Part shown: piece after piece, positions 10,821-23,777 of the stretch | Layout of the letters: every line of letters starts with the position of its first letter | Numbering within the stretch: the first letter of the stretch is position 1 | Assembly: GCA_963575745.1 (NCBI GenBank) | Contig: CAUYUJ010016889.1 | Location: 110,449 to 174,448 of the forward strand | Direction: 5' to 3' | Length of the DNA: 64,000 bases | From: Prorocentrum cordatum | Lineage: Eukaryota; Sar; Dinophyceae; Prorocentrales; Prorocentraceae | Notes under the pieces: generated by a model | The model's database searches: none | The model's input: only the letters and a program-made list of their open reading frames with translations | Told to the model about the DNA's origin: nothing | Made by a program: the position numbers and the translations under genes

Positions 10821-11116
10821 ACGTGACCAGTAGAGAACGCGCCTGTGCTGGCCGTGGCGGCGACGGCGCCGAGGAACATCGACATGCGCGCTCATGCAAC
10901 AGGAAGGGGAGGAGGTGGCGGGGCGCGGAACAAACAGGGGGGCGAGGATGGGGACAACGTAAGGAGTGGAAGGGGGGCCCGCGCAAAGGCGAGAGGAAAT
11001 ATACGCAGAAGAGACAGCCAGGGCGCCTCACCAACCACGACGACGACGGTGATGGCTTTTTCCAGATTCACCCAGAGGATTCTTATGTGGGGTTCTTCCG
11101 TCGGAGTAATTTTTGA

Positions 11117-12090
<974 letters not shown>

Positions 12091-12330
12091 CTTGGAGAGC
12101 CCTCAGGCCGTCTCGGGGACTTGTGGGTCGCTCCTGGGCGTCTCTCGGCACGTCCTCGGGCTTCCTTCGGCCACTGGGGCCTACCTGGGGCCGTCTTGCA
12201 AGCCTCCCAGGGCCGTCTCGACGCCCTCCTGGCCGCTCTTGGGGCCTCCTTGGGCTGTCTTGAAGGCCTCCTCGGGCCGGCTCGAAGCCCTCCTGGGGCC
12301 GCTCTTGGGGTCCGCCTGGGCCGCCTCGGC
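12091..12330. repeat. Degenerate CTTGGGGCCTCC-type minisatellite
   Basis: Loose repeats of about 12 bases (GCCTCCTTGGG, GCCGCTCTTGGGG and similar). A related motif in the other orientation fills 6290-6850, and another set is at 38940-39120. Confidence 0.55.
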
Positions 12331-12589
12331 GCCCGTGCGCGGCCTGCGGCCACTGGCAGCGCCCGTGCGCGGCCAGCCCTGGCCCGGGAGCCGCTCGGCC
12401 TGGCCCGGGTGGCCGCGGCTCTGCGGCCACCCGGCGCCCTTTCGCTCCGCCGCTGGCTCTTCCGGCATCGCGGGGGGGGGCCAGGGGCAACGTTTCGGGG
12501 GCGGCAAAGAGGGGGGTGATGACTAGGGGGGGGGTGGATATCATGGCGGGGGCCACGATGTCTGCCCAGATTTCAGGGCGCCTCTTCTT

Positions 12590-12692
12590 ATTTCATTGCG
12601 TCCCTGGCCCCCCCTCAAGGGCCGCGCACATGCCGCCGGCCATGATTTGCACCCCCCCTCTTGGACGCCCCCCTCTTGGCCGCCCCCAAACG
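12590..12692. repeat. Dispersed repeat, copy 1
   Basis: Shares TTATTTCATTGCGTCCCT, GGGCCGCGCA, GGCCATGAT and CCCCCCTCTTGGACGCCCCC with 37190-37310. Confidence 0.75.
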
Positions 12693-13700
12693 TTACACTC
12701 ACCGAGCGCGTTCCATTACTCGCAAAGTGCCTACTCGCAAACGCTCGGAAATCGCATGCCTGTTCTGATGTGACTTCTCGTAGGTCCCCCGCGGTGGATC
12801 CAGGCCATTTGCGAGTAGTTATTCTGCGGTTCGTGGAGCGCGCTCGTCTATACACGCTGGTCGCTGGAAGTAGGTATCTTGGGATTCCCAGGTCCCGATC
12901 TACGTCAAGCGCCTTCCCACTTCAAGAAGCGATCAGTGTTTGTAGTTTTTGTTGCTCTTCTTTGGGCGGGCCTGAACCCAATCTACCCGATCCGTCTTCC
13001 TACATGTTTCCACACACTTCTTTTCCGACTGGCGGGTAGGGGGGGTGATAGGTTCAGGGGGAGCCTCGAGATTCGAGGTTCGACGTGGTCTGACATTGCC
13101 CTAGGCTCGCGGCGGCTTTCCAGCCTCGGGATGCGTTCCAGCAGATGCTCCCGAACGGCCCCCAGAGAGCCAAGTTATGGCCCGAAAGCCAGAGGGAACG
13201 TCATAAGGGGGATCCGTTTGGGAACCTTTGGATCGCGTGTCGCTCCGCCGGTTCTGGCCCACCACCCTTCGGCGCGACACGCTATGCACTTCCCAGTCCC
13301 GAAGCTTCAGCGTCCCGAGCGGCTCCCACCCTCCCACCCCGCGGAGCGGAGCGACACTCCTGGCCGCTTGCACCGCACGGCGGGTCGCCGGGGCCGCCGC
13401 GGCGGCACGCTGCGCAGAAGCTCCCGGCCGCGGGCTCAGTCGGGGGCGAACTCCGAGCCCTGCGCCGATCAGCGATTCGGGCGGCGGGGGTTAGGGGCTC
13501 GGAGTTCGCCGCACCCGTGGCGATCTCCGAACCCTACCCCGCCCGCCGTCGATCCAGGAGAGCCAGTGGTTGGTGCGGGTAGGGTCTGGATGTCGTCACC
13601 TTCTTGGGGGGGGGGGACTTCTCAGAAGGGATGCGGAGCCTCGCTTTCCGCCCCAGGGCCCTCCCGCCCTTGGTGCGCCCTCCCCCGCCTCCACCTTGAG
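12693..13700. other. No recognised gene
   Basis: Mixed sequence with open frames on both strands but no recognisable domain. The part at 13045-13150 (GAGATTCGAGGTTCGACG ... CAGCCTCGGGATG) resembles 37590-37680 and is probably a dispersed repeat. Confidence 0.5.
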
Positions 13701-13705
13701 GTCGT

Positions 13706-13862
13706 CTCCCCTCCTCCTCCTCCTCCTCCTCCTCCTCCTCCTTCTCCTCCTCCTCCTTCGTCTCCTCCTCCTCCTCCTCCTCCTCCCTCCCTCTTCCTTC
13801 CCTACCTCTTCGTCCTCCTTCTCCTCCTAATCCTCCTCCTCCTCCTTCTCCTCCCCTCCCTC
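13706..13862. repeat. (CTC)n tract
   Basis: CTC/CTT trinucleotide runs, followed by CCCTCC runs to about 13915. Confidence 0.92.
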
Positions 13863-13979
13863 CCTCCCCCCGTTCCCTCCGCTCCTCTGCCCCCCTCCCT
13901 CCCTCTCTCCCCGGTCCCCATGATTCTTCTTCCTCGCCTCCTCTTCCTCGCTGCATTGCCGAAGTTCCGTACATGTGTC

Positions 13980-14530
13980 CCCTCGCTGTGCGCTGACAGG
14001 GCAGCGGTTGGGTAGCTGGGCAGGGCTCCAAGCGTTGGACGACCGTACGATGTTGGTGGCCCCGCGTTGCGATCCCCACTCGTTCTGGTCAGGCGGTGTC
14101 GCTCGTCCAGCTGCCAACCGCGGTCCTCCCTCCTCCCTCCTCCCTCTTTCCCCCCCTCCTACCCTCTCGGTCCTAGGTGGGACGGGCTCGGTTGGATCGG
14201 GTTGGGCTTGCGGCGCTAACGCGAGAGCCACATTCTGAAAGCAGCCCGCCCTCCGTCCTTGAAACTGTCGCAAACAAATTCCAGGCGTCTGAATCATGAA
14301 TGGTGGGGAAGTCTCCGGCGAAACACCCGGCCCGCCCTGCAGACACGTCTGCGACAGGGAGTTCGTTCACAAGGAACACGGATGAAGCAAGCGAGCGAGC
14401 AGCCGAGAGGCGGTTGGGTCCGGGACGGGCCCACACGCCCCTCAAACTGGGGAGCCACCTCCAGAAAGGCGGGGCCCGCAGCCGTCCGCTTTGCTGGAAA
14501 CAGCTGCCACAAACACCTCGGCCGCGGACG
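13980..14530. other. No recognised gene
   Basis: Sequence between two polypurine/polypyrimidine tracts. Several open frames, none with a recognisable domain. Confidence 0.5.
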
Positions 14531-14540
14531 AATAGGAACG

Positions 14541-14690
14541 GGGGAGGAGGAGGAGGAGGAGGAGGAGGAGGAGGAGGAGGAGGAGAAGGAGAAGAATGAG
14601 GAGGAGAAGAAGGGGGAGGGAAGAGGAGGGGTTAGGATCGATTGGATGGATGGATGGATGGATGGATGGATGGATGGATGGATGGATGGC
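14541..14690. repeat. (GAG)n and (GGAT)n microsatellites
   Basis: A GAG run at about 14541-14600 and a perfect GGAT run at about 14643-14688. Confidence 0.93.
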
Positions 14691-14884
14691 GTCCACCCAC
14701 CAGGCGGCATGATGAGACCCTGGGCGTGGTCCCCTTTCAGCTGGGGACTCCGGGTCCGGGAGGGCGACGCTGGCGACCCTGCAGCGACCAGCCGGGGCGT
14801 GGCTGCTGACCGAGGGAGGGCAGCTGGCCTCCAACATTTTGATTTCGAATTAGCGCGCACGCTCGTTCTAATGTGTTGCAATGC

Positions 14885-15050
14885 AACGGCTTCGAGAATA
14901 GAGGGCGGCTGGTTTTGAACATAGGGTTCTCGCCACAGCGCCATGCACATTTGTTACAAACGTTTGTAATAGCTTTCAGTATGGAGGGCGGCTAGTTTTC
15001 AGAATGCGGCTCTCGCCTTAGCGCCGCGCTCATTCGTCTTACAAGCTCGC
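14885..15050. repeat. Two diverged direct units of about 82 bp
   Basis: A GAGGGCGGCT(G/A)GTTTT ... TCTCGCC(A/T)(C/T)AGCGCC block is found near 14901 and again near 14983. Confidence 0.65.
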
Positions 15051-15296
15051 AGTCGTGTCAAGGATTCGCATGAGGAATTGTGTTCTGGTCCAATTTAGGA
15101 TTGCCAGGACGCAAGAGTCACATGTTTTCGCGGCGTTGAAGTCCGAGGAATGGTGTTCTGGCACGGTTGGGGATTCTCAAACGGGTGTCTTCAACGGGGC
15201 GCATCCCGCCAGTAAAATCTATCCTTGTAGGGGCCTATGAAGAGGAGACTTGGAGGGAGGTTTTACTAGAACATCGTTGATGCGTGTCGGGTTTCC

Positions 15297-15487
15297 ACTG
15301 TTCCTCTTCCTCCTCCTCCTCGTCCTCGTCCTCCTCCTCCTCCTCCTCCTGCCCCCTTCCTTCTATCGCCTCCTCCTCCTCCTCCTCCTTCTCCTCGTCC
15401 TCCCCCCTCCTTCCATCGCCTCCTCCTCCTTCTCCTCCTCCTCTTTCTGTCGCCTCCTCCTCCTCCTCCGCCTCCTCCTCCTCTGCC
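15297..15487. repeat. (CTC)n tract with TCGCC spacers
   Basis: CTCCTCCTC runs separated by CTTCC(A/T)TCGCC and TTCTGTCGCC. The same spacer style occurs at 8930-9060, suggesting expansion of a longer unit. Confidence 0.9.
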
Positions 15488-16278
15488 TGCTTCCACACCC
15501 TGCTCCTGCTCCTTCGCTCCCTCACTCCCCCCTCCGCTTCGGCGCCGTCAGAGGCGGAGCCCCTGGCGCTGCCTGACGACTACTACTTCTGAGCGCCGCG
15601 CGCCCCCCCTGCCGTCCCCCCTCGGCTGCGCCTGGAGGAGGTCGGCGGCGCGCTCGTCGTGGGGCGTCCGGCCCGCCCGGGCCCGGGCGCCTCTTCAGGG
15701 CCCCCGAAGCCAGGGGCATCGCAGCCCACCCGCACAGGAAGGGGGAGCTCCTTGCCAAGAGCACCCCTTGCATCCTGCCCCTTCGGTCCAGCCTTGGCCG
15801 CTCTCGCTGGCCGCGCCCCTCTCGCAGAGCGTCGGCATGGCCTTTTCCAAGGCCCTCGCTTGCCCCTGAAGTTTTCGTTCTCATTGTTAGGGTCGACTGT
15901 GATTGCCAGGGCTTTGGACATCCCGCCCCCATAGGGCGAAGCAGGGGGGGATGCTTCGACCTGCGGCTGCAGTTCCTCTCGGGCGGGCCACTCGTGCCCG
16001 CGCTGGGCAGAAAGTCTCCGCCTCGGGGGCCCCGGGCCTGTCCACGCCAGGGCTTCTTTGCGGCGGGCTCCCTCCGCGGCCGGCGCGGCGGCCGCGCCGC
16101 GAGAGGAAGCTCCCGGCCTTCTCTGAGCTTCGGGTTTCGAGGGTCGAGGATCGAGACGTGGGACGCTCTTGGGGCCTTTGTGTGCCTCCCGGCACAGACA
16201 TGCGGTGTTCTGATTCTGTCAATGCGGGGTCCCCACAAGTCCCGACCCTTTCCCGGGGGGCGTTTTATTTCGTCCCGA
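15488..16278. other. No recognised gene
   Basis: GC-rich stretch open in several frames on both strands. No domain seen. Confidence 0.5.
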
Positions 16279-16335
16279 GCATTTTTTTTGACGGTCCCGG
16301 GGCCCGGCCAGGACCCCCCACCAGAGTCGAACATG
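16279..16335 (-). repeat. Fragment of the 17.6 kb dispersed repeat, inverted
   Basis: TTTGACGGTCCCGGGGCC is the reverse complement of the GGCCCCGGGACCGTCAAA core at 17741-17758. Confidence 0.5.
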
Positions 16336-16809
16336 GCCAACTAAAATCCCATCGTGTTTTTTTCGCTTGCCGACTTCTCGCCAAACGACTTTTGGGGATC
16401 AAAGCGGATAAATCAAAGTAAACGCACGCAAACAAATCTAAAGATCTCCAAGGATTTTTCGAGCAACCCTTGGCCGCTCCAGCGCGAGTCGAGGGACGGC
16501 AGGATTTGTGAAGCCCTTCAAGTTAGAAAGCCCAGGTTTCGGTAGGGACTGGTTCGACCCAAACCCTTTTGAAACCCTTTGCAAATCCTCCAAGCAGCCT
16601 CCAGGAGCCCCTCCGAGAGTGTCTTCGTAGGGTCTTGGAAAGGTTTCGGTCGCTTTGGTAGGGCGACGGGATCTACACACATCCGCTGAACCCAGAAGCG
16701 GTGTATACGCTCTCTTGCCTTGGCCAGGAGGCACATGCGCCGCTGCTGCGCCCACGATTGACTAGGCCTGGGGCAGTGGACCTGCAGAGATCTCGCTGCC
16801 CCACTTGAG

Positions 16810-16925
16810 AGGGAAGCCTCCTCCGCCTCCTCCTCCGCCTCCGCCTCCTCCTCCTCCGCCTCCTCCTACTCCTCCTCCGCCTCCTCCGCCTCCGCCTCCT
16901 CCTCCTCCTCCTCCTCCTCGTCCTC
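16810..16925. repeat. (CTC/CGC)n tract
   Basis: CTCCGCCTCCTCC runs. Pro- or Glu/Arg-rich frames across it are artefacts. Confidence 0.92.
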
Positions 16926-17604
16926 CCTTGGGACCCTCTGGCCTTCACGAGGGTCCCCTCGCGGCCACGGCCGGGCGCGGCTCGAAGGATGGGCCGCGGC
17001 GGCGCCCGGGCGGCGTCCAGGGCCCGGGCTCCGGGCCCTGGACGGGCTCGGCGGCGGGGAGCTGGGCGGGCTCGGCGCCAGCGCGCTGGCGCGGCGGCGC
17101 TCGATAGGCGCGGGCCGCCCTCGTCGGCTGCGCGCAAGATCGTTGAGCACAATGCGGCCCCTGCCCCTGACAGCTCAAGGACTCTGTGGCCTAACTCAGG
17201 GCCACGGGTTTTAGGGATATTTGAGTGGCTCACGCCATGCCGCCGACCCCCCAGAAGGAGCGAGTGCTTGCGACCAGTTTGGAAGCTGTTTAGTGGGTCG
17301 GGAGCTTCTTGGATGCATGTGAGGGGTTCGTGGGTTGCCTCTCAGGGGCCTCTTGGGGGCATTCGTAGCCCGACTCAGGTCCACGGTTTTAAGGGATGTC
17401 ACGACACGTATGGGTGCTTTCGTCGGATACATCTGCACGAAATAAGCCCCTGCCCCTGATGTCTTTGGCCCTCTAACTTAGGACCTTTCGCTGGAGTGAC
17501 CGTTGCAACCCCAGCACTGGCTTGCGCGCTTGGACTTGCCCCCCGAGCGGCACCCTAAAGCCGCGCACCAAAGGTTGCCGAGGACTACTCCTGATTATGT
17601 GTAG

Positions 17605-17920
17605 CCGACCTCGGCTTGGAGCCGGTTGGGGGTCTGAGAAGGCCCATCACCGGGTTTGGCGAGCAGGAAGGGGGGGGGGAGGTTCAAGGCTCTCGGCTCG
17701 AACAGGTTCTTTGCCTTTTTAAGCCTCTAAGGGCCGATTTCGGGCCCCGGGACCGTCAAACATGGATCCAGGTGAAAAGCTACACCAGATTAAGCCCTGG
17801 AGCTGTCCGGGGATTGATTTTGAGCTGATTTGGCCTCGCCTCCCCCCCATCCTCGCCCCCAACCGATTTTCGGGGGCCCCAACCAGCTCAGAGCCCCTGA
17901 CCGCCTCCAAACCTTGTATT
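17605..17920 (+). repeat. Dispersed repeat of about 315 bp, copy 1
   Basis: Matches 37777-38076 in the same orientation. Shared anchors are CTTGGAGCCGG, GGCGAGCAGGAAGGGGGG, CGGGCCCC(G/T)GGACCGTCA, CACCAGAT and GGGGCCCCAACCAG(C/T)TCAGA. Parts also occur at 29645-29725 and, inverted, at 16279-16335. No coding capacity is evident. Confidence 0.8.
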
Positions 17921-18059
17921 TTCTCGACGGGGCCTAGACATGAGAACATTGTTTTGCGGAACGAAGTCTTAATTGGAACCCGAAGTCGATCTGCAATCTG
18001 CTCCCTCTGTCGAGACGTATGCAACACCTCAATCGAATTGGAGTATCCACGGGCGCAAG

Positions 18060-18130
18060 GCAGGAGTCACATACACACACATACGTGTATACATATGTAT
18101 ATATCTGTAGATCTATAGAGATAGGACCCT
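18060..18130. repeat. AT-rich CA/TATA microsatellite
   Basis: ACACACATACGTGTATACAT followed by ATGTATATATC. Confidence 0.8.
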
Positions 18131-18189
18131 CGACCAGGCCACCTCCTCTCTTTGTTTTCGCAACTCCGTCTCTGGAGTGCATCCGCGTG

Positions 18190-19800
18190 CGCTAGCGTGT
18201 GACTGTAGATGTGACAGCGCCGATCCAGACGTCGATGTAGCGTCGACTTATCGCCCGATGTTGCGCCGATTTTGCGTCGGTTAGCGCGCCGCTGCTCGGA
18301 TCCAAGTCGGGGGTCTTCTTCGCGGCCGAGGCTCGCCGTGACCAGAAAGGTCCTTCCGTTTCTTCTCCAGCTCTCCCTTGCGGCATCGCGACGACTGTGG
18401 TGGAGCTCGTTCCGGGTTGCACGGCCCACGCGGTGTCAGAAGCCAGCACCCACGTCGACACGAAACGAGCCTGCCGCACGCAGCCACGTCCACCGATCTG
18501 GAGGTGTGCCCCCCCCGAGGATCTCGCGGAGCGCCGGGTGGAGAGAGTTCCCGCCCTCGGGGGGGTCGGGAAGTGCCCGCCCATCCACCGCTCCGCGACA
18601 CCCTCGGGGGGCAGGCCTCCAGGCCGGTGTCCCGTGGGCAGGTGCCCTGGCGTGGGGCCCAGCAGTGCGAACGTTTTTTCCGCGCGCCGCGCTCCAGGGC
18701 GAGGGGCCCTTCGCAGTCCTCGGCGGCGCGCGGAGGGCGGGGGCGGCCCGGGGGCCACCTCCCCCTTGCCGTCCTCGCCTCTCGGCCAGGCCCTGGGGCA
18801 GGGCAGCGCTTGGCGCAGCAGATGCGGCCAGGTGGCCCGGGCAGGAGGCTCCCTGCGGGCCTGGTGGCCCAGGCACGCTGCCACTCGCGAGAGGGTCTCT
18901 CGCCCGCGTGCGCAGTGGTCGCGGGAAGCCCTGCCTCTTGGCCGTCAGGGGGCCTTCTCGTCGCCACGACCTGGGCGCGGTTCGGGAAGCTGGGCCACGG
19001 GGGCCCCTGGGAGGGTCGCGGGCGAGAAACAGATCCGCATCCGCGGTCTCGCGGGCCGGGCCCCTGGGCCGCGACCCTGCGGACACGGGGCGCGGAACGC
19101 ATCCGTGTGACCGCGCATCCGCGAGATCGCGCCACGTGATCCCGATTGCGAGGGCGCGGAGACGGGCGTGTTCGCCGCTCGCTGGAGGGGTCCAGCGGAC
19201 AGGCTCGTGGGGTGGGGCGGGGGGGCGCCTGGCCTTTCAGAGGCCCCCCCCTCTGGGAGAGGCCTCCCTGGAACGGGGCGGTCCCCGCCAGGGAGGCCCT
19301 GCCTTCCTGGAAGGCCGCTCCCCCTGGCCCTGCCCCGCTTGCGCGCGCCGTCGACCATCGGAGCGAGGGCCCCCGCAGGACAGTTTTTGCCAGGGAGACG
19401 CAGGACTCGAATTCGCCGGACCTCGGGTCAGCCGACGCTTTTTGACGAGTCCGCCCTGGAGTTTGACGATTCAGCTTTCGTGGGACGTTTACAGCGGGAG
19501 GTCACGTGACACTTCAGACCCGGTCGCGCCATTTTCCTGACGGCACCCTGAGGCCAGCCCGAGTCCCCCGAACCCGAGTCTTACGTCTCCCCGATTTTGG
19601 TGTCGCGAGATCTCGTTGCCACCGTAGCAGCTAGTCGCTTTGACATACGCGGCGCCGCGACACCGCTGCGAGCGCATATCCTCTCGCAGCCAGGCAACAA
19701 AAAGCTCCCAGGGCCGCCGCCAAGCCCACCCCCCCTCCTTCGGCGCGGTGTCGTCTCCCGGCGGTGGCCGTCGGCTCCGCGGGGCCTCGCAGAAGAGGTC
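18190..19800. other. No recognised gene
   Basis: GC-rich stretch with frames of several hundred residues open on both strands. They are rich in Arg, Pro, Gly and Ala, with no domain or repeat, which is expected by composition alone. Confidence 0.5.
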
Positions 19801-19807
19801 GGCCGAA

Positions 19808-19890
19808 CATGGCGACGGCAGAGACGGCGACGGCGATGGCCACGACGGCGACGGCCACGACGGCGATGGCGGCGATGGCGGCGACCTTGA
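19808..19890. repeat. (GGCGAC/GGCGAT)n microsatellite
   Basis: Degenerate GCGACGGC and GGCGATGGC repeats. Confidence 0.8.
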
Positions 19891-20169
19891 TGGATGCCAG
19901 GCGAGAGCAAGGTTTCGAACAACCGCCCGCTCTCCATTCCGCAACCGTTGTGGCTCGAGCGCCCTCGGCGGCGGGTCGGCGAAGCTCGGCTTCCCAGGGG
20001 CTCTGTCTCGGCACTGAGGCCAGAGCGCGTCATTGCTGGGCACGCGGATCAATCCTCGAATGGGATGCATTTTATCCAGCGCCGCCTCCAGCGCCGCATC
20101 GCTAATTTCTGACGATGCGTTGAGCCCGGGTTCGGCTCGGAATGGGGCGGGCTCTGACTATGAGGCCAA

Positions 20170-20470
20170 GGAATGGGCGTGACCCGAGCACGTCCCCTGC
20201 TCGACTGCTCGCCTGCTCGGAGGCCCGTCCACCCGCTTCGTTCCGCCCGCCCGACCCGCCAGTCAGGGCCCGCTCGTTCTCCCGTGAGGGTCCGCCCCGC
20301 CCGCCTGCGCGCCCGCGCGTCTGTTGGGTCCGCCTGCCCGCCTCGTCCACCTGCCCGCCCGTTGGGGTCCGCCCAGCCGCCCGACTCAGGGTCCACCCGG
20401 GCCAACCTTACCGCCCGTGTGGGTCTGCGTCTCCGCCTGCTTGCGTTTCCGCCTGCTCGCGTTTCCGCAA
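20170..20470. repeat. CCCGCC/GCCTGC-rich degenerate minisatellite
   Basis: Loose repeats of CCCGCCCG, GGTCCGCC and TGCCCGCC; no ordered period and no supported gene. Confidence 0.45.
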
Positions 20471-20639
20471 GGAGAAGCAATCCACCCCGAAGGGGCGCGA
20501 TCGAAGCGTAAGGGGGCGGGCCTCGAGGGCATGGGGCATGCATGCTGCGTGGCACGCAACTGATCGAGATTGAGCAGAGTGTTCGTCGGGATGGCTTTGA
20601 GGCTGGAGGAGGGATGAGGAAACGGACAAGGACATGGAG

Positions 20640-20782
20640 GATGAGAAGAGGAGGAGGAGGAGGGGAGGAGGAGGAGTAGGAGGAGGAGGAGGAGGAGTAG
20701 GAGGAGCAGGAGTAGGGGGAGGAGGGGAAGGAGGGGAATGATAATTATGCTGCTGCTGATGGTGACGATGACGATGATGCTG

Positions 20783-20814
<32 letters not shown>

Positions 20815-20967
20815 GATGATGCTGTTGATGATGCTGATGTTGATGATGATGATGATGCTGATGCTGATAATGATGATGCTGATGGTGTTGATGACGACGA
20901 TGATGATGCTGCTGCTGCTGATGATGATGATGATGACCATGATGATGCTGATGATGATGATGATGAT

Positions 20968-20998
<31 letters not shown>

Positions 20999-21014
20999 GA
21001 GAGGAGGAGGAGTC
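20640..21014. repeat. (GAG)n, (GAT)n, (GAG)n compound microsatellite
   Basis: GAG-rich 20640-20735, GAT/GCT-rich 20745-20972, GAG-rich 20973-21014. Confidence 0.95.
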
Positions 21015-21855
21015 CAAGCAGAGACATTGATTGCACGAAAGCAGGACGCAGACTTTTTCGAGGATTTCAAGTGGCCTCGGGAGGCCCCGAGGAGGCCGTG
21101 CCGATACATTCGGTCATACCGATTTGCACAATTTGCATCGTCCTTGGTTTTCGGTCCTCGATTGTCGTTACTTGTGCCTTCGGTTCAGGCGTCGCGCTGC
21201 ACCATGTTGAAAGGGCGACGGGCGCAACTGTGACACCTTGCATGAGAGTATCATCATGGGGTGAGTTCATTCGGTAGATCTGAGTGTATGATGGTACGTT
21301 GATTCGAACGTGATCACTATCGTGCTGCCGTGGCAGCTGTCGCCGTCTTTGCCGTTTTGTATGCAGCTGCTCCGACTGCCGCTGCTGATGCTTCTACGGC
21401 TTCTTGCAGTTGCTCCTGCTGCAGCGTTAATTGCTCTGACTGGTATGCCCATTCGATACTCGCACATCATTTCAATTGCAGAGGGCAAGAGTTGTCCCAC
21501 CTCCGTATGTCTTGCGTTGACTTCTGGATGCAGGCCAAGCGATATTGCAGCTCGTGCTTTGCACTTTCTGCATCTCTACCTTTTCACTCGTGCTCTGGCT
21601 GTGCTTGTCATCCGGATGGCATTACTTCATCCACACTCGTGTTTTCTTGCTCATTTAGGTGGACCGTGAACTCATTGGGGCGACTGGGCATGCAGCTTAC
21701 GCGAGCGACAGCTTCATGAGAGTGGCAGAGCCGAAACATCGACAGAAGATATGTCAGCGTGCCGCTCCGTTCTCCAGGTCTCAGCCTTGACGGGGGCCAT
21801 CTTCATTGTGCCTCGGCTGATTGGTTCCCGCGACGCTGACCTCTTGTCTTTTGGA
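21015..21855. other. No recognised gene
   Basis: Less repetitive sequence with frames of 60-130 residues, one of them hydrophobic (21310-21669). None resembles a known domain. Confidence 0.5.
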
Positions 21856-21856
21856 G

Positions 21857-21987
21857 AGGAGGAGCAGGAGGAGGAGGAGGAGGAGGAGGAGGAGGAGGAG
21901 GAGGAGGAGGAGGAGGAGGAGGAGCAGGAGCAGGAGCAGGAGGAGGAGGAGGAGGAGGAGGAGGAGGAGGAGGAGGAGGAGGACGAC
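21857..21987. repeat. (GAG)n tract
   Basis: GGAGGAGGA with a few GCAGGA interruptions. Confidence 0.95.
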
Positions 21988-23224
21988 GAGTAGGAGCTGC
22001 CGGGGGAATGCGTAGGGGAGAGATGATCAGGTGATGGCGTGTGGGTGTAAGGTTGAGCGTGCATCTGATTATCTGCGGCTCGCCGCTCCTCCTGGCACCC
22101 CCCTCGGCTTGCCGTGCTCTCACCAGCCCGGCGTGGCTTCAGGCCGCTCGCTCCTGCATCCCCCGCGGCTTGCCGCTCTTGCACGAGCGGCGCTCCCCGC
22201 TGCTGGGCTCCCCGCTGCTGCGCTGCCCCCCCCCCCCCCCCCCAAGGGCCTGGCCTTGGGCGGATGGTGGCTTTGCTGCTGGCGACGCCCCTGGGCGCAG
22301 GCGGACAGGCAGGCCGTGCAGATCGCCACAGACCAGCGCGGTCGCGCCCAGGCGTCCTGGGGCGCCCCCGGTGACGCGGCTGGGCTTTCTGCCAGGGGAT
22401 TCTGAGCACGGCTCCAGCAGCGCGAGGGTTGCTTCCGCTCCGTCCCAGCTGGCGAAACGCCGCCAGCTGGAGGAGCAATTGCTCCTACTCCACTGCCGCG
22501 GCTGCCTTAGTCCCCACTGTCTGACGGCGGGCCGCTTGCCGTCGCGATCGCAGACCTCTGCGCCGCTCCGGCGTGGGCCTTCCAGAGCTCTCCCTGGCGC
22601 ACTGGCCTTCCCTGGGCTCCACCGCGCCCAGGCCTTCGGGCTAATGGCGGCGCCTGGTCGTCCGCCACGTGGAGGCGTGACCCATCGCTTGCCAGAGGAG
22701 CTCACCAGGCTTGGCCGCAGCATGGGCTGGCCGCTGCTGGGAGGAGGGCGCGACGGGGTGGGCACTCTCCTCCGACGCCGGGGCCGCGCGATCCCTTCTG
22801 GAGACTTTTCTGTAAGGGTCCGGCGATAGCCCGGGTTATCGGGTCCGCCCGCTCCACCCCCAGGGATTCAGAGGAGGAAAAGGTACCGATACCGCTACCC
22901 TTCTCCCGTTTTCCCCTTTGTCGGCCTGTGAGGCCCTCGTCGGCAACGCTGGATTCTCGTCGAAATCTTGGTCAGAGAGCACCCCGGGAGAGGTCCAGGG
23001 AGTAGCGGTATTGGTGCTTTTTGGTACCCTCCAGGATAACCTGACCTTGGCGGTTGCGCTCTGCGCAGGGAGGGGTGGCCAGCGCCGATGCAAGAAACCC
23101 GCGCGGACCTCCGACGGTTTACGTCTATGCCGCTTTTCACAGCCGGGCTGGCCCGGCAGCGGAGAGATAGCAGAGACAGCACCACCTTAGGTATTTCTCA
23201 AGGGATGGATCACCACCTGGACAG
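21988..23224. other. No recognised gene
   Basis: GC-rich, open on both strands. A C14 homopolymer lies near 22225-22245. No domain could be named. Confidence 0.5.
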
Positions 23225-23340
23225 GGCAATTGGCGTTTAATAAACGGCCTGGGCGTTTACTAAACAGCTTTGTCCTGTTCGATTCCTTCTTTGGGCGCGT
23301 TTGCTAAACGACTTCGCGTGTCGGGGTGGTTATTCTGGGG
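23225..23340 (-). repeat. Dispersed repeat with GTTTAnTAAACG palindromes, copy 1
   Basis: Reverse complement of 48349-48466. Three near-palindromes (GCGTTTAATAAACG, GCGTTTACTAAAC, GCGTTTGCTAAACG) and the spacer TGTCCTGTTCGATTCCTTC are shared. It may be a truncated end of the 44.9-48.5 kb element. Confidence 0.8.
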
Positions 23341-23688
23341 CTGGATTTTTTGCTTTCTCATTGCCTCAGTGAAAAGCATAGACGCAACTTGGGGCCGTCC
23401 CATTTCCCCCACGGCGCCTCCCACTGGGGCGCCAGGGCGCTCGCCCAGACGGCCGTTGACGAAACGGCAGCAACGCAGCGTCGAGGTCAAGATTTCTCGC
23501 GGGCCGCCGCACATGTTTTTTTTTTTTGTAGACAGGTGAGCGTCTTTTAGTGCCGCTTGTTGTTCGTCTTTTTGCGCCACATGCTGTTCGTTTTTAGTGT
23601 CACGCTTTGCTTGGCTTCTCGCGTTGGGGATTCTCGGGCGTCCTGCGCGCATCTCTGGTGCGCGTGCCAACGCGAGTGTGAGCGAAAC

Positions 23689-23690
<2 letters not shown>

Positions 23691-23734
<44 letters not shown>

Positions 23735-23770
23735 TTGTTTTTTTTGTTTTTTTTGTTTGTTTTTTTGTTG
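23691..23770. repeat. Poly-T tract
   Basis: About 43 T, then TTTTGTTTG runs. Confidence 0.95.
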
Positions 23771-23777
23771 TGATTGT

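Noticed and set aside
12091-12520. Frames open on both strands beside the AGT array
   Set aside because: Degenerate minisatellite with no domain.
18272-19540. 422-residue open frame on the plus strand with long frames on the minus strand
   Set aside because: Arg/Pro/Gly/Ala-rich composition, no domain, and equally long frames on the other strand; expected from GC-rich DNA.
21310-21669. Hydrophobic frame of 119 residues, possible membrane protein
   Set aside because: The overlapping frame is also open, no start context or homologous pattern; chance cannot be excluded.
22139-22765. GDLHG on the minus strand, resembling the protein phosphatase GDxHG motif
   Set aside because: The following residues do not match (no QYxDLLxLF-type sequence) and the rest of the frame is low in order.
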